Shown piece by piece: positions 19,734-28,548 of a stretch of DNA of 36,478 nucleotides; the stretch's first letter is position 1; each line of letters opens with the position of its first letter. The stretch is from Sphaerochaeta sp. GTDB lineage: Bacteria; Spirochaetota; Spirochaetia; Sphaerochaetales; Sphaerochaetaceae. The notes under the pieces are model-generated. The model saw nothing but the letters and a program-made list of their open reading frames with translations, searched no databases and was not told the DNA's origin. The DNA is taken from assembly GCA_028699215.1 (NCBI GenBank), contig JAQVVB010000003.1, positions 1 through 36,478 of the forward strand. Direction: 5' to 3'. The position numbers and the translations under genes were made by a program.

Positions 19734-20378
19734 ATGGATGTGGCTACCTCAGTTATGACAGCCATGTTTGGAGGAAGTTTTGATCCTGTTCATTTAGGTC
19801 ATCTTCATTTGGTGCATACGGTGGTTCAGACCATGAACTATCGTAGGTTCATTTTCATTCCCGTTGCTCAAAATAATTTCAAACGGAGTGCACGCTTGGC
19901 AGAAGCCCATCATCGGCTTGCCATGCTGCAACTCAGTTTTGAAGCCTATGAGAGACTGTATCCTGAAGATCCTCCTTTGGAACTGGTCACTGACGCTTGT
20001 GAAATAGAACGTGGTGGCGTCTCTTATACTTATGACACGGTCAAGCATCTTTACTTACAGTACAGCGTCAAAGGCCGTATCGGTTTGGTGATGGGGGATG
20101 ACCTTCTTGGCGATCTTCCCCGATGGCATGAATATGAAGCACTCAAGGAGCTGGTTTCTTTTGTTGTTATCCGTAGAAAACCAGAATCAGCGGTTTTTTC
20201 AGATTTGGCAGTTGATCTTGAGTATATTGACAATACAGTGTATGAAGATTCTTCTACAGCCATTCGAAAAGCCTGTTCTGTTTTACAAGGAGATGAACGC
20301 TTGTCTCCTTCAATCCGCGCTCTGATGTGTGAGGAGGTTGCTGACTATGTTCAGCAGTACAAGTTATACCGAACTTGA
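19734..20378 (+). CDS. nadD: Nicotinate-nucleotide adenylyltransferase
   Basis: MFGGSFDPVHLGHLHLV nucleotidyltransferase motif; DDLLGDLPRWHEYEALKELVSFVVIRR; SSTAIRKA. Start may be the ATG at 19755. Confidence 0.92.
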   Translation: MDVATSVMTAMFGGSFDPVHLGHLHLVHTVVQTMNYRRFIFIPVAQNNFKRSARLAEAHHRLAMLQLSFEAYERLYPEDPPLELVTDACEIERGGVSYTYDTVKHLYLQYSVKGRIGLVMGDDLLGDLPRWHEYEALKELVSFVVIRRKPESAVFSDLAVDLEYIDNTVYEDSSTAIRKACSVLQGDERLSPSIRALMCEEVADYVQQYKLYRT

Positions 20379-20931
20379 GGAATTCCTTCGTACACAGATG
20401 AGTGAGAAGCGCTTTCTTCACAGCAAAAAAACAGCCGAAACGTGCGTCACCCTTGCAGAACAATTTCATGAAGACCTTTCACCCTCGTTGTGTTACCTCT
20501 GTGGGTTGGTTCATGACTTGGTAAGGGAGTGGAGCAATGAAAAGCTTGTAAGATATGCTCAAGAACATGCACTTGTATTGGAAAAGGAAGAAATGCTTCT
20601 TCCTCAGTTGTTGCATGGACCGGTAGCTGCCCATCTGTTGCAAAAAGAAGGCTATGATCCGTCGCTCTGTTTGGCTGTTCGTTACCATACCTTGGGCAAT
20701 GTAGCGATGGGGCGCTTGGGATTGGTCCTCTTCATAGCAGACTATCTGGAACCTGGAAGAACACACCTAGCAGAGGTTACTCGGCAAAAATTGCTTTCTC
20801 TTCCTTCTTTGGAAGCGATATGCCTGCAGATTCTTTATATGCAGGAAGCTTATTTCTCTAAGCATGAAAAGTGTAAGGCTGTAAGTTCTTCTGCTTTGGA
20901 GACCTATTTGCAGGGGGGAGGCCGGCTGTGA
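20347..20931 (+). CDS. yqeK: YqeK-type HD-domain hydrolase
   Basis: HSKKTAETCVTLAEQF, LCGLVHDLVREW (HD), HGPVAAHLL, AVRYHTLGNVAMGRLGLVLFIADYLEPGR. GAGGAGG SD before ATG 20347; classical nadD-yqeK-rsfS neighbourhood. Confidence 0.9.
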   Translation: MFSSTSYTELEEFLRTQMSEKRFLHSKKTAETCVTLAEQFHEDLSPSLCYLCGLVHDLVREWSNEKLVRYAQEHALVLEKEEMLLPQLLHGPVAAHLLQKEGYDPSLCLAVRYHTLGNVAMGRLGLVLFIADYLEPGRTHLAEVTRQKLLSLPSLEAICLQILYMQEAYFSKHEKCKAVSSSALETYLQGGGRL

Positions 20932-21497
20932 AGAGAATCATCCTTTACCTGCTTTTGGTTGTTCCTCTTCTGGTAGGGTGTAAAGATGATGCATTCGAAG
21001 CCTGGTATGGAGATTTTGAGACGGAAACGGTTGCCTTGGTCATTCAAGATGATCTGTTGTTGGTGTTGAGTATTCCAGACTCCCTTGTTCAGGGCTATAT
21101 GATGTACACGCAGAAGGAATACGAGCAGGCTGTGGAAGAGCTGTTGGGGGTTTCTTCTGCTGGAGTGTTCGGATCGAATGCGAAAAACCTGCAGACCCTC
21201 CGAGATCTGACTTCCACCCTTGCCAGCGAGACCCTTGGTATCGATAGGACAATGGTTACTGATGAACAGCGGTTGCAAACACTTAAGATGCACGCAAACG
21301 TATTGAGGAAAACGGGTTTCACCGATACACTTGAAAGCCTGATAGGTTTATCAGGTGGTTTGGAATTGCTTGAGGCTGTGAAATACTGCCATGCTTATGA
21401 TATAGGGCAGTTTGTTGCGATAGAAACATCGAATGATTGGGAAGCGCTCAAAGATTACCTTAGCCAATGGCTTAAAGGAGCTCTGCTTCTCACGTGA
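20928..21497 (+). CDS. Hypothetical lipoprotein
   Basis: MKRIILYLLLVVPLLVGCKDD: signal peptide and lipobox (LLVGC). GTG start overlaps the yqeK stop (GTGA). Confidence 0.78.
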   Translation: MKRIILYLLLVVPLLVGCKDDAFEAWYGDFETETVALVIQDDLLLVLSIPDSLVQGYMMYTQKEYEQAVEELLGVSSAGVFGSNAKNLQTLRDLTSTLASETLGIDRTMVTDEQRLQTLKMHANVLRKTGFTDTLESLIGLSGGLELLEAVKYCHAYDIGQFVAIETSNDWEALKDYLSQWLKGALLLT

Positions 21498-21511
21498 AGG
21501 AGTAATATACG

Positions 21512-21850
21512 ATGAATGATTTAGTGGGAGCCAATGCGAATACAATTGGTCAGTTTCTAGAGGATCACAAATGTAAGGATGTCAATATCATTGATGTCAG
21601 CGGAGAGTGTTCCTGGGCTGACTGTTTAATCATTGGGACGGTAAACAGTGTTGGTCATCTCAAGGGCGTGGCCCATGAGTTGTGGGCTGAACTCAATGAT
21701 TTGGGATTACAGGTCGCCAACCGCCATAAGAATCCTCAAGGGGATGGTTGGGAGCTGATCGACTGCGGAGATATCGTGGTGCACTTGATGAGCCCCGAGC
21801 TGAGGGATTTCTACTCCCTTGAGAAGCTTTGGCAGAAAAAAGACCTCTAA
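21512..21850 (+). CDS. rsfS: Ribosomal silencing factor RsfS
   Basis: DVSGECSWADCLIIGTVNSVGHLKGVAHELWAEL...GDGWELIDCGDIVVHLMSPELRDFYSLEKLW. Confidence 0.94.
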   Translation: MNDLVGANANTIGQFLEDHKCKDVNIIDVSGECSWADCLIIGTVNSVGHLKGVAHELWAELNDLGLQVANRHKNPQGDGWELIDCGDIVVHLMSPELRDFYSLEKLWQKKDL

Positions 21851-21859
21851 AAACATGCA

Positions 21860-21885
21860 AAAAGAGGCCGGTGACGGCCTCTTTG
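21860..21885. terminator. Probable bidirectional terminator between rsfS (+) and the LacI regulator (-)
   Basis: AAAGAGGCC-GGTGAC-GGCCTCTTT; perfect 9-bp stem, with a five-T tract on the minus strand side. Confidence 0.8.
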
Positions 21886-21889
21886 CTTG

Positions 21890-22924
21890 CTAGTCCTCAA
21901 TATTCTCGGGGATTTTGATGATGGTCTTGGTGATGGTGTCTTCCATAGGGGTCTTTCCTTCACTCATGAGATGAGAGAACAGCTTCTGTATGGCAATATA
22001 GCCTTGCTGACGGGGTTCCTGACAAAGGGTGAAAGATATGATGCCTTGCTTTACCAAGGCTTTGGTGGACGGTATGTCGTCGAACGACATCACCTTGAGA
22101 TGATCTTGCATGTGCAGATGCATGATTGCTTCGCAAGCACCTTTGACTCCTGCCGCTGCAATGAAGACACAGTTGATCTGGGGATTTTGCTTTAGACATT
22201 CGCTTGTCAGGGTAAAGGCTTGTTCGTCATCGTCCATACTCTCCAACAAACATACGACTTCAAAATTCATCTTATGGGCCTCTAGGCCTTCAGTGAACCC
22301 TTTGATTCGTTCATTGTGACCCTTGATGTGGAAAGAACCAGTGACAATCAAGATGAAGAGTTTCTCTTCGTTGTTCATCATGGATAGCAAACCCGCCGCA
22401 GTTCTTCCTCCATGTGTGTAGTCAGGTCCTACATAGCACAACCTTCCCGTTGAAGTGATGTCGGTGTTGACGGTGATCACCGGAAGGCCTGAGATCACGA
22501 TATCATCAATGGCCTCCTTTACCTCTGGAACATCAATAGAGGTGATGCAGAGGCCTTGATAACGATTGTCTTTCAGACGTTTGATCGCTTCAAGGTGGAT
22601 GTTCTTGTCAAAGGATTTGACTTGTAGGACATCGATTGAAACCCCATAGTCGGCAAGTTCTTTTTCTCCCAAGTGGATTCCAGCAATCAGATCATTGAAG
22701 AAAGGGTTTCCTATGCTGGGGAGCAAACAGCCGAATCGTATCGGTTGCTTCCGTGCCGCCAAGACCTTTCCTGCACGATTAGGGGAGAATCCCATCTCTT
22801 TTGCGATGGAATTCACCCGTTCGGCAACCTCAGCATTCACCCCTTTGCGGTTGTGTAGGACACGGTCTACCGTTCCTCGTGAGACTTCTGCTTTTCTTGC
22901 AATATCTTTGATTGTTACAGCCAA
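21890..22924 (-). CDS. LacI-family transcriptional regulator
   Basis: VTIKDIARKAEVSRGTVDRVLHNRKGVNAEVAERVNSIAKEMGF HTH plus periplasmic-binding-like domain. TTG start with AAGGA SD; last gene of the sugar ABC operon. Confidence 0.92.
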   Translation of the reverse strand: MAVTIKDIARKAEVSRGTVDRVLHNRKGVNAEVAERVNSIAKEMGFSPNRAGKVLAARKQPIRFGCLLPSIGNPFFNDLIAGIHLGEKELADYGVSIDVLQVKSFDKNIHLEAIKRLKDNRYQGLCITSIDVPEVKEAIDDIVISGLPVITVNTDITSTGRLCYVGPDYTHGGRTAAGLLSMMNNEEKLFILIVTGSFHIKGHNERIKGFTEGLEAHKMNFEVVCLLESMDDDEQAFTLTSECLKQNPQINCVFIAAAGVKGACEAIMHLHMQDHLKVMSFDDIPSTKALVKQGIISFTLCQEPRQQGYIAIQKLFSHLMSEGKTPMEDTITKTIIKIPENIED

Positions 22925-22977
22925 TTTTTTATCCTTGAAGCAAGAATAGCCAACAATGAACCAAGATTCAATCTATT

Positions 22978-24159
22978 TTAGTTTGCCTTGACCCGTTTCT
23001 TGCTGAGCACATCAAAGACAACTGCGGCTAAGAGTACGGTACCCTTCACAGCTTTTTGCCAGTTGGAATCAATGCCAAGAATCGACATTCCATTATTCAT
23101 GACACCCATGAAAATGGCTCCAATCACCGCTCCACCTATTGTACCTGTGCCACCATAGGCTGATGCGCCTCCAATGAAACAGGATCCGATGGCATCCAAT
23201 TCATAGCTGTCACCTGCTGAAGGAGTTGCGGAGTTGAAACGCGCCACACACACCAAGGCTGCAACAGCCGAAAGGAAGCCCATGTTTGCATAGGCGAAAA
23301 AGAGCACTCTGTTTGTGTTGATTCCTGACAATTTGGTTGCTTTTTCATTTCCCCCGAGCGAGTAGAGATGCCGTCCAGGAACTGTCCTTGAAGTGAAATA
23401 GCTGTAAAACAGCACAATGGCAGCTAATAGAATCAAGACAACGGGGATACCTTTGTGTCTTCCCAGAAGTGAGAATACAAACAAAGCTGCACCACAAATC
23501 AAGATCAATCGGATGATGACGGATGGTAAGGACTCGACGGTATACCCTTTCTTGGTTTTCTTGTAGCGATCGAAGAATGTGTACACAAGATAGACCAGAC
23601 ATATAAGGATTCCTACAATCAACGTGACTGTAAAAACGATTTCAGAGGATGCATTTGCAGGGAGGAAGCTGGTGAAGTACTTCTGATAATTCGCTGGAAA
23701 CGGTGAGATGGTCAATCCATTGAGTATCAACAATGCAACACCTCTCCAGAGAAGCATACCTGCCAAGGTAACGATAAATGGAGGAATCCGTACATAAGCA
23801 ATCCAGAATCCTTGCCAGGCTCCAATTGCCAATCCAACCAAGAGACAGATGATGATGGAAACAAATATGTTCATGTGCAGGTTTACAATCAGGGTACCTG
23901 CAACCGCTCCAACCAGTGCTACGATTGAACCAACCGACAAGTCGATGTTCCCTCCAGTGAGAATACATAGAAGCATTCCCGAGGCGAGAATGACAACATA
24001 CGCGTTCTGGCTGATGAGATTGGAGATATTGGCAGGGGCGAAGAGAGAACCAATTCCTCTGGAGGAAATTAAGATCTGAAACAGCAACATCGTAGACAAC
24101 AATGCAATGAGCATAGAGTTCTTTTTCAAAATATTCTTGATATTTCCGCTTTTAGTCAA
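22978..24159 (-). CDS. gguB: Sugar ABC transporter permease, GguB/MmsB/XylH-type
   Basis: Polytopic BPD_transp_2-like protein; CILTGGNIDLSVGSIVALVGAVAG, GGASAYGGTGTIGGAVIGAIFMGVMNNGMSILG. A TTG start at 24159 overlaps the gguA stop (TTGA) with AAAGGAG upstream; the tracked ORF extends to 24195. Confidence 0.88.
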   Translation of the reverse strand: MTKSGNIKNILKKNSMLIALLSTMLLFQILISSRGIGSLFAPANISNLISQNAYVVILASGMLLCILTGGNIDLSVGSIVALVGAVAGTLIVNLHMNIFVSIIICLLVGLAIGAWQGFWIAYVRIPPFIVTLAGMLLWRGVALLILNGLTISPFPANYQKYFTSFLPANASSEIVFTVTLIVGILICLVYLVYTFFDRYKKTKKGYTVESLPSVIIRLILICGAALFVFSLLGRHKGIPVVLILLAAIVLFYSYFTSRTVPGRHLYSLGGNEKATKLSGINTNRVLFFAYANMGFLSAVAALVCVARFNSATPSAGDSYELDAIGSCFIGGASAYGGTGTIGGAVIGAIFMGVMNNGMSILGIDSNWQKAVKGTVLLAAVVFDVLSKKRVKAN

Positions 24160-25679
24160 TTTAGGTTCGCTCCTTTGTGAGACTGCATGATGCATTGCAT
24201 TATTGCTTCTTGAGTAGCTTCTTCCTGAAGCATCTCTCCTACAATCCTTCCTTCATTCATTACGTAGATCCTGTCACAGATTCCCAAGATTTCCGGTAGT
24301 TCCGAAGAGATGATCAAAACGGATTTGCCTTCAGCTACCAGTTGGTTGATGATGCAGTAGATCTCATACTTGGCTCCCACATCGATTCCTCTGGTAGGTT
24401 CATCCAACAACAAGATCTCCGGTTCAGCAAATATCCATTTACCTATGAGTACCTTTTGTTGGTTTCCTCCTGATAGGTTGTTCACTTCATCCCTTACCGA
24501 AGAACATTTGGTTTTGAGTGTATCAGAGATTCTTTTTGCTTCCTGATATTCAAGATCCGTATCGATGACTTGGTGTCGACTGACAGCCTTGAGGTGGGAA
24601 AGGGTGGTGTTTTCTATGATTGGATTGTTGAGTATCAATCCATTGCCTTTTCTGTCTTCGGTTACATAGGCGATTTTATGATCAATGGCGGATTTTATCG
24701 TATTTAAGACCACTTCCTTGCCGTTGATGAAGGTTTTTCCTTCGACAAATTGACCGTAGCTATGGCCGAAAATGCTCATAGCCAATTCAGTTCTTCCTGC
24801 TCCCATCAATCCACTGATTCCCACCACTTCTCCTTTTCGGAGATTGAAGGAGATGTTTTCACAAATTCTTCGTCCTTCATAGATGGGATGATTCACCGTC
24901 CAATTCTTGACTTCGAAGCTGACAGGACCTATGTTCGAAGTTCGTTTGGGAAATCTATTGGTAAGGCTTCTTCCTACCATGGCCTTGATAATTTCATTTT
25001 CACTGAAGGTATGTTTTTGTTTATCCAAGGTGGTGATGACTTCTCCATCTCGGATGACGGTGATTCGATCCGCAACATATGATACCTCGTTGAGCTTGTG
25101 GGAGATGAGAATGGATGTGACCCCTTTTTTCTTGAATTCGAACAAGAGGTCAAGGAGTTTTCTTGCATCAGAATCATTGAGGGAGGCTGTGGGTTCGTCA
25201 AGTATGAGGATTTTTACATTCTTAGCAAGGGCTTTTGCTATCTCGACCAGTTGTTGCTTACCAATGCCCAAATCCTTGATCTGTACTCGGGAGGACTCTT
25301 CCAGTCCTACGATTTTCAATTGCTTATCTGCTTTTGCGTAGGTTTCATCCCAGTCGATGCTGAAATAGGAGCCTCGTTCATTGCCGAGAAACATGTTCTC
25401 TCCAATGGTCAGATATGGGACCAGGGCAAGTTCCTGGTGAATGATGATGATACCTTGTCGTTCACTCTCCTTGATGGTATGGAAAGCGCAGGTTTCCCCC
25501 TCAAGTTGGATGGTTCCCTCATACGTACCTGAAGGATAGATACCGCTGAGGATATTCATCAGAGTCGATTTCCCTGCTCCATTTTCACCTACTATTGCAT
25601 GGATTTCTCCTTCAACGATTTGTAGGTTGACATCATGAAGCGCGACAACACCAGGGAAACGTTTAGTGATGTGTTGCAT
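24156..25679 (-). CDS. gguA: Sugar ABC transporter ATP-binding protein, GguA/MmsA-type (two ABC domains)
   Basis: GENGAGKSTLMNILSGIYP Walker A, second domain with VTEDRKGNGL and LSGGNQQKVLIGKWIFAEPEILLLDEPTRGIDVGAK. Start at MQHITKRFPGV. Confidence 0.92.
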   Translation of the reverse strand: MQHITKRFPGVVALHDVNLQIVEGEIHAIVGENGAGKSTLMNILSGIYPSGTYEGTIQLEGETCAFHTIKESERQGIIIIHQELALVPYLTIGENMFLGNERGSYFSIDWDETYAKADKQLKIVGLEESSRVQIKDLGIGKQQLVEIAKALAKNVKILILDEPTASLNDSDARKLLDLLFEFKKKGVTSILISHKLNEVSYVADRITVIRDGEVITTLDKQKHTFSENEIIKAMVGRSLTNRFPKRTSNIGPVSFEVKNWTVNHPIYEGRRICENISFNLRKGEVVGISGLMGAGRTELAMSIFGHSYGQFVEGKTFINGKEVVLNTIKSAIDHKIAYVTEDRKGNGLILNNPIIENTTLSHLKAVSRHQVIDTDLEYQEAKRISDTLKTKCSSVRDEVNNLSGGNQQKVLIGKWIFAEPEILLLDEPTRGIDVGAKYEIYCIINQLVAEGKSVLIISSELPEILGICDRIYVMNEGRIVGEMLQEEATQEAIMQCIMQSHKGANLN

Positions 25680-25727
25680 CTCCAATAAGATTTTTTCCAA
25701 TTGATTACTCTCCGTGGTAGAACAGTA

Positions 25728-25753
25728 GCAGGCGGGCATGCTTGTCCGCCTGC
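25728..25753 (-). other. Intercistronic stem-loop between the chvE-like gene and gguA
   Basis: Minus strand GCAGGCGG-ACAAGCATGC-CCGCCTGC, perfect 8-bp GC-rich stem, with no T-run after it. Confidence 0.7.
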
Positions 25754-25773
25754 AGAAGAAACAGAGCCACTTT

Positions 25774-26859
25774 TTAGTTGATGGTCAGATCGGATTCCTT
25801 GTAGTAACCACTGTCGATCAAGAGAGTCTTGTAGTTGTCAACGGTAGCAAATACGGGTTCACAGAGGAAGGATGGAATGATTCCAGTTCCATTGTCATAG
25901 GTCTTGTTGTCGTTGATGTCAACAGGAGTTCCCTTGACGATGGCGTTGACCATATCCACAACCTTGCTTGCAAGAGTTCTGGTATCCTTGAAAATCGACA
26001 TGCTCTGGATGCCCATGATCATGTTCTTGACAGAAGGTTTGTCACAATCCTGACCGGTGAGGATCGGGAAATTGCCTTTTCCATAACCTGCTGCGACTAG
26101 AGCATTGGTGATGCCTTGAGCGACTGAGTCATTGGATGAATAGACAGCGTCCAATCTGTTGGCTTTAGGACCATAGTTGTACGTGGTGATCAAGGTTTCC
26201 ATTCTCTTCTGGGCTTCTTCAGTCGACCAGTTAGGAGTTGCTGCCTGTGCTTTGGAGGTTTGGCCAGAGCGCACGACGAGCTTGCCGCTCTTGATATAAG
26301 GTTCAAGAATGGACATTGCTCCACCAAAGAAGAAGTTGATGTTGTTGTCATCAGGTGAACCGGTGAACAATTCAATGTAGAAAGGTCCCTTTTCGGTGTC
26401 GAGTTTCAAGGTGTCACGAATGTAGGTTCCTTGAATGGTTCCAACCTTGAAGTTGTCAAAGGTTGCATAGTAAGAGACCGCGTTGCTGTTCATGATCAAA
26501 CGGTCATACGCGATGACGGCAACACCCTTCTCTTTTGCTGATTTCAAGACTTCAGTCAAAGCAGAACCGTCAATGGCTGCAATTACCAAGACTTTGCAAT
26601 CGAAGGCAATCATGTTTTCAATCTGGGCGACCTGGGTAGGAATATCGTTGTCTCCAGCATACTGAAGGTCTACCTTGTATCCAGCTTCTTCGAGCATGGC
26701 TTTCATGTTGGCCCCATCCTGGTTCCATCTCTGGAGGCTTTGGGTAGGCATGGAAACACCAATTTTGGTTACCTTTGCTCCTGCTTCAGCAGTCCCGGCA
26801 GCGAACATGGCCGAGGTTGCGAGCAACACGATCAGCAAAACACATAGAAACTTTTTCAT
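25774..26859 (-). CDS. chvE: Multiple-monosaccharide ABC transporter substrate-binding protein, ChvE-like
   Basis: Signal peptide MKKFLCVLLIVLLATSAMFAAGTAEAG; KIGVSMPTQSLQRWNQDGANMKAMLEEAGYKVDLQYAGDNDIPTQVAQIENMI is ChvE-like. AAGGAG SD. Confidence 0.9.
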   Translation of the reverse strand: MKKFLCVLLIVLLATSAMFAAGTAEAGAKVTKIGVSMPTQSLQRWNQDGANMKAMLEEAGYKVDLQYAGDNDIPTQVAQIENMIAFDCKVLVIAAIDGSALTEVLKSAKEKGVAVIAYDRLIMNSNAVSYYATFDNFKVGTIQGTYIRDTLKLDTEKGPFYIELFTGSPDDNNINFFFGGAMSILEPYIKSGKLVVRSGQTSKAQAATPNWSTEEAQKRMETLITTYNYGPKANRLDAVYSSNDSVAQGITNALVAAGYGKGNFPILTGQDCDKPSVKNMIMGIQSMSIFKDTRTLASKVVDMVNAIVKGTPVDINDNKTYDNGTGIIPSFLCEPVFATVDNYKTLLIDSGYYKESDLTIN

Positions 26860-26874
26860 ATGAATCTCCTTTTT

Positions 26875-26892
26875 ATCTGGAATACTCCAGAT
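26875..26892 (-). other. Stem-loop just upstream of the chvE Shine-Dalgarno
   Basis: ATCTGGA-4 nt-TCCAGAT perfect 7-bp stem, 3 nt upstream of AAGGAG. Confidence 0.5.
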
Positions 26893-26971
26893 GGTTACAC
26901 TGTGTATCGCTTGGACATAGAGGAGTAGATTCAAAGAAGTAGATTTGTAAGATTCTCCGTTTAGGGGAACC

Positions 26972-26983
26972 GTGCCCGAGCAC
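26972..26983. promoter_or_regulatory. Candidate LacI-family operator of the chvE operon
   Basis: GTGCCCGAGCAC, near-palindrome (5 of 6 pairs) with central CG, immediately downstream of the inferred transcription start. Confidence 0.45.
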
Positions 26984-26993
26984 ATCTACTAGT

Positions 26994-27022
26994 AGTATTG
27001 GATGGTTTTGCTGATTTGTAAA
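26994..27022 (-). promoter_or_regulatory. Sigma70-type promoter of the chvE-gguA-gguB-lacI operon
   Basis: Minus strand TTTACA (27017-27022), 17-bp spacer, AATACT (26994-26999). Confidence 0.5.
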
Positions 27023-27093
27023 TGATTATGTTGTGGATTGTCGTTATTTTTTTATCTTTTCTTATAGTGGCAACCGTCGTCACCAGGCAAAAA

Positions 27094-28470
27094 TCAAATG
27101 ACTTTCTTGGTTTTCCATTTCCCATGTGAAAAACGTACGATGAAGCATAGGGAACGACAGAGCCAATCGCAGTACATGCCCAGCCACACTCCATAAATAC
27201 CAAAATTAAACATGATGGCAAGGATGTAGCTGACTGCTACACGGAACGTCCACATGCTGAACATCGAGATGACCATCGTGTATTTTGCATCGCCGGCAGC
27301 CCTGAGGAAATTGGGCAACGTGAAAGCGGTAGGCCATAATACCGTACTGGCTATCATGGCGGTTCGAATGACTCCACTTGCCAATTCGGTTGCTTCGCTG
27401 GAAAGGTTGAAGATGTGTACGATCTGAGGGGCAAAGAAATATATTGGTATTGCGATGCTGATCAGCGATAGGTAGGAGATGAAAAGGAGTCGTTTGGAAT
27501 AAAAGACTGCCTGATCCGCCTTCTTTGCCCCGATGCTTTGCCCGACGACGGTGATGGAGGCGAGCCCGATTGCCTGGGCGGGAATATTTGCGAATGATGC
27601 CACCGAGTTTGCAATGGCATTGGCGGCGATGGATGCGGTTCCGAAAACAGCTATGAAGCCTTGCACAAGAAGCTTTCCTACTTGGAAAACACTTCCTTCG
27701 ATGCCATTGGGAATGCCGATGCGAAGGATACGTTTGATCATTTCCCAACGCCATTCAAATCTCCAGAACCTATGGATGAAGATCTGGTTGTTTTTGTTGG
27801 TGATCAGCACAAGCATGATCAAGGCCCCGACAATTCTGCTGAGCAAGGTGGCAAGCCCGGCTCCTACAACACCTAGGTGGAGGACAAAGATGAAATAGGC
27901 ATTTCCCGTGATGTTGATGATGTTCATGAGAATGCTCACCCAAAGCGAGACCTTGCTGTTGCCCATGGACCTGAAGAGTGCTGCGCATGAGTTGTAGGCG
28001 GCAAGAAAGGGTAGGGAGAGGAGAATGAACAGAAAGTATGTTGATCCAAAGTTGAGGACAATGGATTCAATGGAGCCGAAAATCGTACCGATGATTTCAC
28101 TTCTGATCGGCAGACAGACAAACAACAACGAAGTGGAAACAGCAATGGAGAGGGTGAGAAGCTGTTTTGCTGCTATGTTTGCAGATGCCTGATCTTTTCG
28201 ACCCAAATATTGGCTTGAAACAACCGCTCCTCCTGTGGCAAAGGCGGCAAAAAGTTGGACGATGAGGATGGTGATTGAATCTACCAGGCTTATGGCACTT
28301 ACTGCGGCTTCTCCTGCAGAGGCAACCATGATGGTATCAGCCATGCCGATGGTAACGGCGAGCAGTTGCTCAATTACTAGGGGAACGATGAGTTTATAAA
28401 GAAACTGGCGGGTGAACAGAGCGTTACCCTCGAAATGCTGGACAGGTGTTTTCACGAACAGAAACCTCAT
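27094..28470 (-). CDS. MATE-family efflux transporter
   Basis: LYKLIVPLVIEQLLAVTIGMADTIMVASAGEAAVSAISLVDSI; twelve-helix pattern. Start MRFLFVKTP (28470) chosen. Confidence 0.9.
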   Translation of the reverse strand: MRFLFVKTPVQHFEGNALFTRQFLYKLIVPLVIEQLLAVTIGMADTIMVASAGEAAVSAISLVDSITILIVQLFAAFATGGAVVSSQYLGRKDQASANIAAKQLLTLSIAVSTSLLFVCLPIRSEIIGTIFGSIESIVLNFGSTYFLFILLSLPFLAAYNSCAALFRSMGNSKVSLWVSILMNIINITGNAYFIFVLHLGVVGAGLATLLSRIVGALIMLVLITNKNNQIFIHRFWRFEWRWEMIKRILRIGIPNGIEGSVFQVGKLLVQGFIAVFGTASIAANAIANSVASFANIPAQAIGLASITVVGQSIGAKKADQAVFYSKRLLFISYLSLISIAIPIYFFAPQIVHIFNLSSEATELASGVIRTAMIASTVLWPTAFTLPNFLRAAGDAKYTMVISMFSMWTFRVAVSYILAIMFNFGIYGVWLGMYCDWLCRSLCFIVRFSHGKWKTKKVI

Positions 28471-28503
28471 GTGTATCTTAAGAGTGCGTACGATAAATAA
28501 CAA

Positions 28504-28529
28504 GAGGGGTCGGTGTGAACCAACCCCCT
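28504..28529 (-). terminator. Terminator-like hairpin after the ABC ATPase gene
   Basis: Minus strand GGGGTTGGT-TCAC-ACCGACCCC followed by TCTTGTTATTTAT; the single mismatch is G:U in minus-strand RNA. Confidence 0.6.
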
Positions 28530-28548
28530 TGTATCCTTCTGGAATCCG

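Noticed and set aside
27047-27093. Possible terminator after the second MATE gene
   Set aside because: The only inverted repeat (TGGCAACC...CACCA) is poorly paired; I could not support a stem.
27206-27754. 182-aa minus-strand His/Arg-rich ORF
   Set aside because: Alternative frame inside the second MATE gene.
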